Below, piece after piece: positions 1 to 12,305 of a DNA stretch of 64,000 bases; the first letter of the stretch is position 1, and each line of letters begins with the position of its first letter. The position numbers and the translations under genes are program-made. The notes below the pieces were generated by a model. It was given only the letters and a program-made list of their open reading frames with translations. It ran no database searches and was not told where the DNA came from. Source of the stretch: Ovis canadensis (lineage: Eukaryota; Chordata; Mammalia; Artiodactyla; Bovidae); NCBI RefSeq assembly GCF_042477335.2, contig NC_091245.1, positions 110,642,501-110,706,500 on the forward strand, in the 5' to 3' direction.

Positions 1-446
1 AAGGCAACAGAAGAAAGATATTAGATTGAGTGAAAAAGATACAATTAAGGAGACTTTTCTTCAGTCTTTATGATAAACCTCAGGAAGCCAGCCAAAGATA
101 GGTGGAGTCAAAGAAAGAGACGTAGAGGAGTTAGAGATTTGAGATCTAGACTGACAAGAGCCTCTTTAGGGAAGATTTCGTGTCCTGTGTTCAGAAGAGA
201 TAGTATAATCCCCTTTGCAGGCCGACTCCCTGATTTGCATCCTTGTTTTTCTACTATATTTAAAGAGCACATCAGACCTCTGAGACATTACAAATTAAGG
301 CAAAACAGTGACTCTCATCCTATCTCCTTCTTCTGACTCCATTAGAGCACAAGATGTTCTCAATCCTCCACCAAATATTGTCCTGAATATTCATTTTATT
401 CTTGTAGATACACAAAAGGCAAAGGAGAAAAGTAAAGATATACCCA
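1..446. other. No recognised gene or repeat
   Basis: This is AT-rich sequence with short open frames only. I recognise no family in it. The BovB element begins at about 447. Confidence 0.4.
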
Positions 447-1836
447 TCAGAATGCAGAGTTCCAAAGAATATCAAGGAGAGGTAAAAAGCCTTCCTAAGT
501 AATCAATCAAAGAAATATAAGAAACAATAGAATAGGAATGACTACAGATCTCTTCAAGAAAAATAGAGATACCAAGGGAATATTTCATTTGAAGATGGGC
601 AAAATAAAGGACAGAAATGGTATGGACCTAACAGAAGCAGAAAATATTAAGAAGAGGTGGCAGGAATACACAGAAGAACTATATCAAAAAGATTTTTTGA
701 CCCAGATAATCACGATGGTGTGATCACTCCTCTAGACACAGACATCCTGGAGTGCAAATTCAAGTGGGCCTTAGGAAGCATCACTATGAGCAAAGCTAAT
801 GGAGGTGATGGAATTCCAGCTGAGCCATTTCAAATCCTAAAATATGATGCTGTTAAAGAGCTGCACTCAAATGCCAGCAAATTTGGAAAACTCAGTGTGG
901 CAACAGGACTGGGAAAGGTCAGTTTTCATTCCAATCCCAAAGAAAGTCAATGCCAAAGAATGTTCAGATTACCACATGATTGCACTCGTCTCACACACTA
1001 GCAAAGTAATGCTCAAAATTCTCCAAGCTAGGCTTCAACAGTACATGAACCAAGAACTTCCAGATGTTCAAGCTGGATTTTAAAAAGGCAGAGGAACCAG
1101 AGATCAAATTGCCAAAATCCATTGAATCATCAAAAAAGCAAGAGAGTTCCAGAAAAACATCCTCTATCATCAAAAAAGCAAGAGGGTTCCAGAAAAATAT
1201 CTTCTGCTTCATTAACTATGCCAAAGACTTTGACTGTGTGGATCACAACAAACTGTGAAAAATTCTTAAAGAGACGGAAATACCAGACCACCTTCTGCCT
1301 TCTGAGAAATCTGTATGCAGGTCAAGAAGCAACAGTTAGAACCGGACATGGAACAATGGACTGGTTTCAAATTGGGACAGGACTACATCAAGGCTGTATA
1401 TTGTCACCTTGCTTATTTAACTTGTATGAATTTCCATTTAACTTATATACAGCATTTCCATCATGTGAATTGCTGGACTGAATCAAGCACAAGCTAGAAT
1501 CAAGTTGGTGTTGGAAAAGTCTCTTGAGATTCCCTGGGACAACAAAGGAAATCAGTCCTGGGTGTTCATTGGAAGGACTGATGTTGAAGCTGAAACTCCA
1601 ATACTTTGGCCACCTGATGCGAAGAACTGACTCATTGGAAAAGACCCTGATGCTGGGAAAGATTGAAGGTGAGAAGAGAAGGGGATGACAGAGGATGAGA
1701 TGGTTGGATGGCATCACTGACTCAATGGACATGAGTTTGAGCAAGCTCTGGAAGTTGGTGGTGGACAGGCAAGCCTGGCATGCTGCAGTCCATGGGGTCA
1801 CAAAAAGTCAGACACAACTGAGCAATTGTACTAAAC
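447..1836 (+). mobile_element. BovB (RTE) LINE fragment, internally deleted
   Basis: In three frames this reads decayed BovB protein: KIKDRNGMDLTEAENIKKRW, then AGF and CFINYAKDFDCVDHNKL of the reverse transcriptase, then the 3' region ending in the usual cacaactgagcaa tail. A deletion near 1440-1510 removes the Tyr-Ala-Asp-Asp part. A tandem duplication of about 40 bases lies at 1126-1205 (the phrase tcatcaaaaaagcaagag occurs twice). Multiple stops show it is dead. Confidence 0.85.
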
Positions 1837-2109
1837 TGAATGGTAGTTAAGTGAGGGAGCTCAATTATCTGCATGACCTTCCCAATTTTTTAGCAACACT
1901 CCTCTGCTTGATAAAATGAGAGATTAAGCTAAATGTGAGCAAAGGGAATGACCTAAGTCACAGATTCTATGAGTGAGTTATAGGGAGAATTAAAAAGAAG
2001 AATCAATTGTATGTTTATAAATTTGCCCTTAGAAATAACAAGCTACCCACTAAGGTTTATAGAAAAGCATTACATCTTGCTATTTATAATTACAAAAATT
2101 GCAATAATT

Positions 2110-2690
2110 TCTTCTTGTTGTTTAGTTGCTCAGTCGTGTCTGACTCTTTGTGACCCCGTGGACTGCAGCACACCAGGCTTCCCTGTCCTTCATTATCTCC
2201 TGCAGTTCTGTTGCACTGCTGAGTTTTCCAAATTTGCTGCCATACTGAGTGCAGCACTTTAATAGCATCTTATTTTAGGACTTGAAATGGCTCAGCTGGA
2301 ATTCCATCACCTCTACTAGCTTTGTTCATAGTAATGTCTCCTAAGGCCCACTTGACTTCACAGTTCAGGACGTCTGGCACTAGGTGAGTGATCACACCAT
2401 CGTGGTTACCTGGATCATTAAGACCATTTTTTTTTTTCTTTACAGTTCTTCTGTATATTCTTGCCACTCTTCTTAATACCTTCTGCTTCTGTTACGTCCA
2501 TACTGTTTCTATTCTGTATTTTGCGCATCTTTGAGTGAAATGTTCCCTTGGTATCTCTAATTTTCTTGAAGAGATCTCTAGTCTTTCCTATTCTATTGTT
2601 TTCCTCTATTTCTTTGCATTAATCACTGAGGAAGGCTTTCTTATCCTCCTTGCTATTCTTTGGAACTCTGCATTCAGATGGATAGAGATT
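2110..2690 (-). mobile_element. BovB fragment, minus strand, joined from 3' end and 5' part
   Basis: Bases 2110-2216 are the BovB 3' tail in reverse (tcagtcgtgtctgactctttgtgacccc). From 2216 the sequence jumps to the upstream coding part, read backwards to the same point (gcattcagatgg) where the plus copy at 447 begins. An internal deletion removed most of the reverse transcriptase. Confidence 0.8.
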
Positions 2691-3187
2691 TAATTAAGTA
2701 AAATGTGTTATAGTCAAACAATAGAGAACTATATAAATATTAAAACTGCCTTAGAGGAATAGTGAGGTCAACTGTTACAATTGATTCAAAAAAGGTAAAG
2801 GCCCCAAAAAGAATATACCATGTTTTTCTTACTGGGGAAACAAGTCACACATACAAACACATTAGATAGTTACCAATATCAACTAGGTTTTCTCTAGGTG
2901 ATAAGAGTAATACTAATTTTTTGTTGTTGTTTTTCTCCAAATTACCTGAGATAAGATATGAGGAGGTGGGTTGTTTTAGAAGCAATGCTCCTTTTGAAAA
3001 GGGATTTGCTGTCTAGAGTCAAAGGAAAATAGAGAGAAAAAAAATGATGCATGCAAGGAAAACTGTAGGCACTTCTGAATGGGATCTCTACTAGGACCTG
3101 GAGTGCAGGACATGTCTACTCACTAGAGGACACTGATGGACAGCGACACAGACTATTTGAACCAACCAATTCAGGAAAATGTCGGAT

Positions 3188-3426
3188 TCACTCAGTCAGT
3201 TCAGTTACTCAGTTCGTCCAAATCTTTGCAACCCCATGGACTGCAGCATGCCAGGCTTCCCTGTCCATCACCAATTCCCGGAGCTTACTCAAACTCATAT
3301 TCATCAAGTCAGTGTTGCTATCCAACCATCTCATTCTCTGTCATCCCCTTCTCCTCCTGCCCTCAATCTTTCCCAGCATCAGGGTCTTTTCCAATGAGTC
3401 AGTTCTTCACATCAGGTGGCCAGTTA
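3188..3426 (-). mobile_element. BovB 3'-end fragment
   Basis: The reverse complement matches the BovB 3' terminus (tcagttactcag start, then cctccctgtccatcacc-like and cttctcctcctgccc segments). It breaks off in the segment that normally reads gtggccaaagtattgg. Confidence 0.8.
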
Positions 3427-3829
3427 GATTCACTCAAGTCTACTCAAAGATTTTTCTTTGATACCTCTATGCGTATTTTCATTACTGATGACTGGAAGGT
3501 ACCACTTGCATATGAATCTTATCTCCTTGTAAACTGAGAGAAATACTGTACTATTGAGCCACCTGAGAAGCCTGCTCCTTTATAGAAAAGATAATCATTC
3601 CAGAAGCCAAGACCTTCTCCAGTCATCACTCTTGCCTGAGGAGGGCTATATCATCTTAGCACAGGTGCCTAAAGATCTTCCTTTCTGCACCTAAATCATG
3701 ACAACTCTGAAAGGCACTCCCAGCTTCTGAGCTCCCTGTGGAGTGGCTGGGGTCTTTGTCATGATGCAATGGAACTGAAATTCTTGCTCTTTTCCTACAT
3801 CATTCCTTCATAAGTACTAATCCTGAGAG

Positions 3830-3960
3830 CACTCTCACAGGTATTGCCTGAAAATAACTATCTCAGTTTTCTTCTTATAGAATCTGCCCTGTAACAATGT
3901 GTTAAGATGCCCAGAGCCTGGCAGAGATTAGGAGCTCAATAGATGTTTAATCCAATGAAT
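3830..3960 (+). repeat. MIR SINE remnant
   Basis: The pattern cagttttcttctta... then gcccagagcctggcagagattaggagctcaatagatgttt follows the MIR 3' half (the agtaggtgctcaataaatg motif), decayed. Flanking 3427-3829 and 3961-4370 hold nothing I recognise. Confidence 0.5.
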
Positions 3961-4369
3961 CTGAAGCAATTTCTCTTTTTGTTACCCAGATGTACCATTC
4001 ATATTGTAGCCTTGCTCTCTTTACTTGCATGTTGTGTGATAGAGAACAAAGGACTCCATGTGGGACATGACAAGGACAGGGACTGGAGGATGCTCTGACA
4101 AGGACTGAGGCTCCTCCACTTGCCCATCACACCTAATGTGAGGAGAGACTTCTGGGAACTGCAGAAGCATCAGGCATCACTTCAGCTTGACTTCTCTCTT
4201 TCACTAGATTTGTTCCTTTTATCTGTTTGTATTTCTTATCAACTAGTTAAAAGTAAACAAACACATATTAACCCCAAAAGATTGAACATAGACATCTGAG
4301 GAAAATGTAAATATTATTTCCCCTCAGGAATAAAGTAAAATTGTCTTGAGTCAAAACCTGCCCTGGGAT

Positions 4370-4371
<2 letters not shown>

Positions 4372-4439
<68 letters not shown>
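4372..4439. repeat. (AC)n(AG)n compound microsatellite
   Basis: Uninterrupted AC dinucleotides run from about 4373 to 4411, then AG dinucleotides to 4439. Such a tract is likely to vary in length between individuals. Confidence 0.97.
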
Positions 4440-4442
<3 letters not shown>

Positions 4443-4744
4443 CCTACAACTGCATCAGTATATTGTAGCAGTAAGTAAATCCTTCAGATATAGAGGTATA
4501 GGAATATAATGACACATGAATACATTCTGCCTCTGACAATGATGGGCTTACTTATTAGGAACAAATCCTATCACAGAAAATAAATACAAAAATTAGAAAA
4601 TTTTACTTAGAAGAATAGGACTCAAAAGCATGAGAAAACGTCAAGAAAAAAAAAAATGATGAACCGAGAACCTAAAGAGTCATAATCAAGAACAAGGAAG
4701 GCAATACAAGCAAAACTACCTACAACGAGATTAGGGAATTAGAT

Positions 4745-4872
4745 ATGGGGAGGGAGGTGAGAGGCAGTTTCAGGATGGGGAACATGTGTATACCCATGGC
4801 GGATTCATGTTGATTATGGCAAAACCAATACAATATTGTAAAGTAAAAAAATAAATAAATAAAATGATTAGG
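4745..4872 (+). mobile_element. L1 (bovine) 3' tail fragment, gtatacccatgg type
   Basis: The sequence gaggcagtttcaggatgggg, then gattcatgttgat, tatggcaaaaccaatacaat and an A-rich end is the 3' terminus of a bovine L1 3'UTR. No coding sequence of the same copy is attached. Confidence 0.7.
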
Positions 4873-4884
4873 AAAAAATAAATT

Positions 4885-5885
4885 AAAAAAATAACTAAGA
4901 TTGTCATGCTGAAGAAAGGAAATGATGCACATAATACTGATGAAAATGTCAATAGATCATTTCAACAAAGAATCACCATCTATAAAAGATGGTAATGTAT
5001 GTTATAAAGATGTATGTACATGCAGCCAATGTATCTTATAAAGACGAAAATACAATATCTGCTTTTAACAACGTGTTGGAAAGATTGAAGAGAAGACTGA
5101 ATACAGCAAATGACAAGATTATCTAGAAAACTGGTCAATGGAAATCACAAAAACACAATCGAACGAAGAAAAAAATAGAATGAAAAAACAGAAGAGAGCA
5201 TAAAGAAATATGTAGAAAGTGTTCAACATGTCCTGTTTGTGGAATTCCAAGGCGGAAGAGAACAGAGCAGAGGAAATTTGAGGAGATGGTGGCTGAGAGT
5301 TTGCCAACAGCTTAAAGGGAATCAACGCATAGATTTCAGAAGCTTAGTAAACCATCAGCAGAAAATATACAAAGAAAGCATAAACTTAGTACATCACAGA
5401 AAAACTAATGGAAAACAAAACAAAGAGAAAAATCTTAAAAGATCTAAGAACAACAACAAAAAAACACACATTGCATTGAAAGGAAATGTAATAAGCCCAA
5501 TAGCTGACGTTTCATTAGAAATTATGTTCTAGAAGGTATTATAAGGACATCTTTGAAGTACTGAAAGAATAAGAAAGCAATATAAAATATTTTCAAAAAT
5601 GGAAGTCAGATATAAATGTTTATCTACAAGAATACATTAATCAGAAACCTACTGTAGGATATAACAAAGGGAATTATTCAGACTATAAGAAAGAAACATC
5701 ACACAGAAGCAAAAAATTAATGAAATAATGAAGAACACTTAAAAAGTCAAATACCTGTGTAAATATGAAGAGTACTGGCAGTTTAATATCACAACAGTGA
5801 TGAGGAGAATGACACTGATGATGATATTGATGACATTTTATGTGATTATAACATGTAGAGGTAAAATATATAATAATAATAATAA
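4885..5885 (+). mobile_element. Old L1 (L1M type) ORF1 region, decayed
   Basis: Landmarks of L1 ORF1 are readable in order: a fragment like gaggaaatttgaggagatgg...gctgagagtttgcc, then aaccatcagcagaaa, gagaaaaatcttaaaagatc and ttcattagaaattatg, matching the nucleic-acid-binding half of ORF1. There are many stops. It ends at an (AAT)n stretch, 5868-5888. Confidence 0.6.
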
Positions 5886-5888
5886 TAG

Positions 5889-6165
5889 CAGTCATTGGAA
5901 GGACTGATATTGAAGCTGAAGCCCTGATACTTTGGCCACCTGATGCAAAGAACTGACTCATTGGAAAGGACCCTGATGCTGGGAAAGATTGAAGGCAGGA
6001 GGAGAAGGGGGCGACAGACAATGAGATGGTTAGATGGCATCACCAGCTCGATGGGCATGAGTTTGAGCAAGCTCTGGGTGTTGGTGATGGACAATAGAGG
6101 CCTGGCACTCTGCAGTCATGGAATTGCAGTCAAGACATGATTTAGCAACTGAACTGAATTGAATA
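5889..6165 (+). mobile_element. BovB 3'-end fragment
   Basis: It opens with cattggaaggactgatattg, continues through the GRRRRGRQTMRWLDGI coding end of BovB and stops in the non-coding tail (agcaactgaactgaattgaa). Confidence 0.85.
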
Positions 6166-6184
6166 ATACCACAAAACGCTGGAA

Positions 6185-6720
6185 GTGTATCAGTTAATTT
6201 TTGCTGTACAATAAACCACTCCATACTTAGCTTAGAAAAACAAACATTTATTCTCTCTTATAATACTGTAGATTGTCCAAACAATTTCTGCAATCGTGAT
6301 TGGCTCAGAGAAGTTTGATGATCATATGACATCTCACACTCGTATGGGACCTCAACTGAGAGACTGAGAAGACTATGATAACCAGGGCCTCAGCCCTTGT
6401 GGTGTCTCATCACCTAAAGGGTAAGCAAGGTTTGTTCACATGAAGACAGAAGGGTTCCCAGGAATAAGACAAGGCAAGCTCCAGTGTACAAGTGGTTTTC
6501 ACTCCTTTCATGTTTCCTAATGCCCCATTGGCTAAAGCAAATCGCATGCCTACATACAGTTTCAGAGGTTAAGAAACAATTTCCACCACCTGATGAGCAT
6601 CTGCATGGTTGCAATGCAGGGTGTTATAGTTGTGTTTACAACATACCATGGCATCAATTCATCCAGTTCCCCAAAAGGGACTTTTGAGAGTGTGAAAAGC
6701 AAGCCACAAAGTGAGAAAAC
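6185..6720. repeat. Possible old interspersed repeat, family uncertain
   Basis: The text tatcagttaatttttgctgtacaataaacc...cttagaaaaacaaacatttattctctc and later gaagacagaagggttcc has the phrase order of a common old mammalian repeat, but I cannot assign it to a named family. Short open frames here are not convincing genes. Confidence 0.35.
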
Positions 6721-6894
6721 AGATGGATTTCCATGTATTGACTGAGATAATAGTGTATCCAAGGGGTTTACTTTTTAATATTTTATGTGTGTGTGTATAT
6801 ATATATGTATATAAAAAATAAAGTACTGGTGTCCAGAATATAAATTACTCTCATACACACGTATTTAAAAGGTAGACACACCACAAGATAAGTA

Positions 6895-7190
6895 GGCAAA
6901 TAATGAATTGTCACTTGCCAAATAAGATATACAAATGGCTAGTAACCATATAAATATAAATTGTGCTCAACCTCAAAATTTGTCAGAGAAATTCATATTA
7001 AAATACTCTTAAAAATGACAAATATTTTATAATAAGATTTTTAAAAAACTGTGATCTAAGTAAAAATTTCAAACTGCTACATCACTTTGGAAAATAGTTG
7101 GGCACTGTTTGCTAAAATTCAATATATACTAAACTTATTTCCATTAATTCCATTCATAGGTATACAGTCAAGTGAAAGATTTACACACAT
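6895..7190 (+). mobile_element. Old L1 3' fragment
   Basis: The order gatatacaaatggctagtaa, then gctcaacctcaaaattt and gaaaatagttgggcactgtt follows the end of L1 ORF2 and is decayed. A (TA)n tract follows at 7200-7235. Confidence 0.55.
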
Positions 7191-7252
7191 ATACAGTATT
7201 ATATATATATATAACATATATATATATATATATACGTCTATGATTGCATATG

Positions 7253-7576
7253 TTGTGCTGTGCTTATTCTCTCAGCTGAGTCCAACTCTTTACAGCCCCA
7301 AGGATTGTAGCCCTCCAGGCTTCTCTGTCCATGGAGATCTCCAGGCAAGAATACTGGAGTGGGTTGCCATGTCCTCCTCCAGAGGATCTTCCCAACCCAG
7401 GGACTGGACCAGGTCTCCCACATTACAGTCAGATTTGTTACCATCCAGGGAAGCCCAAGAATACTGGAGTAGGAAGCCTATCCCTTCTCCAGGAGATCGT
7501 CCCAACCCAGGAATCAAATTGGGGTTTCCTGTATTGCAGATAAATTCTTTACCAGCTGAGATAACAGGGAAGCCCA
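7253..7576 (-). mobile_element. Bov-tA-type SINE, dimeric
   Basis: In reverse orientation it starts with the tRNA-derived head (gggcttccctgt at 7576) and contains two head-like units with ggagaagg and caagaatactggagt. It ends in the tcagctgagtccaactct tail. The head promoter boxes are mutated. Confidence 0.85.
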
Positions 7577-7917
7577 TATGTTTACATACGTATAAATGAA
7601 AAGACACGTATATAATGTTTATAATATTTGTAATGAACATGTGATTATAGCAGCAGTATTCATAATGTCCCCAAATAACAATCAGCAGTAGACTTTCTCA
7701 TATATTATATGTATAAAACTAAAACATGAAATTTTGTACAGAAATTAAAATGAACAAACAACTGCTACAAGCTACTAACGTCATTTGAAAAAAGACACAA
7801 AATAGATTAAACTGTAAAATTATTTTTATATTGAAAAACAGGTACAATTAGTCTCTGCTGTTAGAATTCAAGATAATGGCAATCTTTAAGTGTGTCTTGG
7901 AGCAAAAAAGGGACCTC

Positions 7918-8045
7918 AGAGGTGCAGGATGGGGAACACTTGTACACCCATGATGGATTCATGTTGATGTATGGCAAAACCAATGCAATATTGTAAAGTA
8001 AAAAAAGTAAATTAAATAAGTTAAAATAAATAAATAAATAAGACA
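7918..8045 (+). mobile_element. L1 (bovine) 3' tail fragment with A-rich end
   Basis: The same 3'UTR end as at 4745: gtgcaggatggggaacactt, gtacacccatgatggattc, atggcaaaaccaatgcaat, then (ATAA)n. It lacks its coding part. Confidence 0.7.
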
Positions 8046-8144
8046 GTATATCATGTTACATTTACTTTTTTGATAATTTGTTGAATTGTAGTCTTAAATC
8101 TGTGTACCTTCCTTATTTTTTATATACTACAATAAAAATTAATA

Positions 8145-8262
8145 TAATATATACACACATATATATACCTTATATATTTAATATATAAGGTATATATATA
8201 TGTATTTGTTACCATCTGTATATATATATATGTGTATATATATATACATATATATGCATATT
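8145..8262. repeat. (TA)n/(TATG)n low-complexity tract
   Basis: Long runs of TA with interspersed TG and AC. Open frames rich in Tyr and Ile across it are artefacts of the repeat. Confidence 0.9.
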
Positions 8263-8514
8263 TCACCTGGTAACTTATTTGGATAAAACTAAAATATACT
8301 CCTTGACAAAGCCTACTCACCAACATTTCATTTCTAATTATCACCAAGTCTTAATACTTCTCAAATATCTCTCAATTCAGTATATCTTCCTACATTTCCA
8401 AATCAAAGTTACTAGTATCTCTTCCAGGCTTATGGCAATAGTTGTTCTCCCCAAAGTCAAATTGGTTGCTCATTTTTTGCCAAACAATATCTAGAAGGAT
8501 AAGTTTAAAATGAG

Positions 8515-9050
8515 CTCTATTAACACTCCATGGTTCAAAACCTTTTGTTCAATCACTTCTGATTTTTCTGGAAACAAAGTATTCTAGTCATGTTCTACAG
8601 GCCTTACAAGGCATCATACCACCCTTCGGAGATTCTCTGTGCCACAGCCACCCCCACTGTCTTTCAAACCCTTAAGAAAGTCAAACTCCGGCCACAGGTG
8701 TTTTTCAAACTGTGTTTCCTCTGACTGAAGACACATTCCATTCCTGTTCATTTTCAGAGTTTAGCACAAAAGTCATATCTCAAGAGAAGCCGCAGCTCCC
8801 ACTCTAACCCCTGGCTGTTGTTAGGCTTCCTTGACACATGCTCTCCAAAGACTATCTTCCTTTCAGCTGGAAGTTTTACCTCAGATTACTAATTCATTAA
8901 TTTGTGGTCAAGAAAAAGATGCACCTCTCTCATTAGCATAAAATCTCTATAGAACTTGGATTTGTTTCTAACTCCCTGTTTTATCACCAGAACCTAAAAC
9001 AGTTCCTATTACTTATTAGGAACTCAAGAGATATTTACTGAATAGATAAG
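8515..9050 (+). mobile_element. L2 LINE 3' remnant
   Basis: Segments match the L2 3' end in order: ctgtgccacagccac, tgtttttcaaactgtgtttcc, aaaagtcatatctcaagagaagcc and the closing aactcaagagatatttactgaa with a GGATGG-like tail. It is heavily diverged. Confidence 0.55.
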
Positions 9051-9261
9051 GGGATGGATGGGTGGATGACAACCTGGCCCTCAAGAACGCCACCACAGTG
9101 CAGCTGTACCATCTGGCTTGGATGCCCCAGGTCAAAGGCCAAATTGTATTTCATCATGAAAAGTCAACTTCCAGTCTTGATTTCTAAAATATCATTTCTT
9201 AAGATGTTCTTTTTCAATTATTTGGGGAAGAGAGGAAGGAAAGAACAGGCATTCTTTGTTT

Positions 9262-9425
9262 TTGTTTTTATTATTGAAGTATATTTAATTTACAATATTC
9301 TGTTACTTTCAAGTGTACAGCAAATTGATTCAGATATATATATGTACTTCAGATTCTTTTCCATGGTAGGTTATTACAAGATATCGAGTATAGTTCCATC
9401 TACTCTGTTCTACTTCAAATGAGGA
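9262..9425 (-). mobile_element. L1 (artiodactyl type) 3' end
   Basis: Reverse of the common tail: ttattgaagtatatttaatt, gtgtacagcaaattgattcag, ttacaagatatcgagtatag. The poly(A) is represented by a degraded T-rich start on the plus strand. Confidence 0.65.
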
Positions 9426-12305
9426 GGGGTTGTGAGAAGAACATTACACAGTAGTAAATGTGCAGACATTTCTGGTTACACAGAAAGAACCTTCAACAAA
9501 AGATGGAAGATGAAACCTACAAGGAAACAAAACAAAAACTGGTTTCCCACCAGAATAGCTAGGGGTGGCATGGAGCACGAACCAATTTGCTACATACAAA
9601 ATATACCTAAGAATAATCTAGGATGGAATTTAAAATAAAACAGGAACCTAATTGACTTCTTACAAGGAGCTCAGAGCTACCAGTCATTCTGTACTGGTAA
9701 CTTTTCTGAAATTTTATTCCTTATTGGATCATTTTTGCCTAGTCAGGATAATAAAATTCTAGTATCATTACAATAGCAAATGGAAAAAAAGATTGCAGTA
9801 GGGGAAATTTGGTGCTATCCTGGACAGAGAGGAATAAATTATTCAGTTGACAGAAAAAATAAAAGACATTCCTAAATATTTTCAACCTATGTTCACCAAC
9901 ACCTTTAGATTCCTGGCTCACACAAAAAAATCACAAGGCTTTGGGTTACTTGGAGCAATTACATGTAATCACTGCCACCTTGAGGCCATCTCTAAAACCT
10001 ACGTCTTCTAACTTCAGAGAACAGAGAAAACTACAATGCAAGACATAATCAGTCCCTCATTTATATTCATCATTTACATTTATCTTTTCAATGTGTATTC
10101 TCTAACTGGGCTTCCTAAGCCTGGAATAGCATAGATGAAAGCCAAGAAAAAATCATGTGGTCAACTCAGATATCTCATAAGATGATTTGAAAAAGAAGAA
10201 ATGTTGAGAAGTTTTATTTACAAAATATATTCAAGTTAAGTAACTTAGATATTTTTATCCCCAAAGAAAATAATCCAGCTTTCTGAGAAGTAAACTATGA
10301 TAAAATATAGGGACATTTAAAGCAATTCCATTTGTATAAATTGTAAAGTAAGTCGTAGCAAAATCAGTTATGAAATTTATTTGAATGCATTTCTGCTAAT
10401 AGTAATTTTTAACTATAAAAATGTTTTCACTGGAGAATACAATAATAAATTACACCATGGTTGTATTTTTATTCTGGATATATCAATACATTCTGAAACT
10501 ACAACATCATACAAGCCCTAAGTCACTATCATAACACTAGGAAGCAATAACTTGCCATATTTCGATCCCCTGGAGGAGCTATATCTCTGTTCCCAAAGTG
10601 ATCCTATTCTTTACCATACTAGTTGGTGATCCTAAGACTAGAGTGAAGGGCTTACATTTGTTTCTGGCTTTATAACCCTGAAAAGCGGCCTTCCTTTGTC
10701 ATGGCCAGTAAGTCAGTAAGCAATTCCTCCACCAACTTTCTACCACTTGCATGTAAATAATCCCTGTCTTTTTTCTTTCTGACACTCATGAGGTGTAGCT
10801 TAAACATTTTAAGAAAGCAAGGACATTAATTTGTGTGCATAAAAGCTTCTTCCCATGGGCCCAAAATTCATAAGGTCCAATTTGAAACTCAAAGAAAAGG
10901 AAATTCTGGATCCAAACACCATTACTCCAATACTTTAAATTTCCCTCAACTCAATAAGTCAATATATATCAAGGAGAAAAAAATACATGAAAAAAAAAAG
11001 TGAAATTTAAATTCCAATTCACTCTGCCCTTTGGCTGAGTAAATCTTAGAAAATAATATATTTTAATAATGGAAGAATCTCTAAATTAGACATTTAGGGT
11101 GGGGAGATCAGTGTTTTTCAAGAGCAAAGCATCTAATCTCCTAGTTTAGAGTAAAATAATATCTGAGAAAATCTTGAGAGTAAAAAGAGGAAACCCTGAA
11201 ATAGCAGAGTAAAGGAATCTTATTCTAGGATGCATCATCAGAGAAGCTCACCTGGAGAATGATCTGTCTCAGATGAAATGATCAAATACAGAATGAAAAT
11301 ATCAGATATTAAAGCTGAGAAGTGGGAAAATATGTGTTGTCCACTATTGGGAGGTTCAGAGAACAATAGTTACGATGATCAGTAACGGCATCAATGCATA
11401 GACTTTCCCTGTGCTGTGCTAAGCAAACGAGTTTAATGGTGCCATTTCCAGTTGTGTACAGAAGTTAGCTATATCAACCTGGATGTTTTCAAAGAGGTTT
11501 GCTCTCCTTTCCCGCTCCAACACTGGGTCTCTTTATTCCACTTAAAACAGGGAGATTATTGTTAAGTCACAGATGCATTTTCTGATGCCAGAATTGTCCG
11601 GGATTGATGATATTAGTTTGGGAAAAAGAAAAGGTAAAAGAAGATAAATTTGAGGTGCAGTTTGCAGAATGGGAGAGAAGAAAGACACAATGGAAGAAAC
11701 CTTCAAGTTGGAGAAAAAAGAATTCCAACTTATAATTTAATTGAATTTCCAATTTTGTGCAAGGGTTCCAGCTTGGCTTTCATGTGTAACCATTGCAACC
11801 CTAGCCCAGCTCAGATATAACTTTCATCCTAGATTTTCACATAACTGCTTGTCACTGCATTTTTTTTTCTGAATTCTTTATCTAACTTCTTTCCTACCCA
11901 CCATAATATTCTACTCCTGACTTTAAGTTAAAATTTGTTTTCCAGAAATACCTCCTTGCTGTCTCCTGGCAATTCATTCAGTTTACCATCTTCTGGACCC
12001 TAGCTAGTTTCCACACTTTATCTCCTATAAACATGAGTGCTGTTGAAGCACTGCATGGCACAAGGAGTGACCAAGTAGAACAAATCCTGCTGTAAATGGC
12101 CAGTGTAGTCATACAAGAAAATTATTGCTGCATTGACCTTATCTTCCAGCATTGCACCCTCATTTGACTGCAGCCACACTGGACTCCTCACAGTTCCTCA
12201 AGCTTCCAGGAGCATTCCTATTTTAAAGACATTTGTAATTGTTGGGAGTTTTTCCCACCCAAGAGATCTTTTTGTAGGTTTACTTGCTTTGTAATTATCA
12301 CTTTC
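9426..12305. other. Nearly 2.9 kb without a recognised gene or clear repeat
   Basis: AT-rich sequence with only short, scattered open frames. A stretch near 12140-12240 (ctgcagccacactggactcc) may be a further L2 trace. Nothing here looks like an exon of the PYHIN gene. Confidence 0.4.

Noticed and set aside
5239..5532. 97-codon open frame on the plus strand
   Set aside because: The DNA follows a decayed L1 ORF1 in another frame; the translation has no family features.
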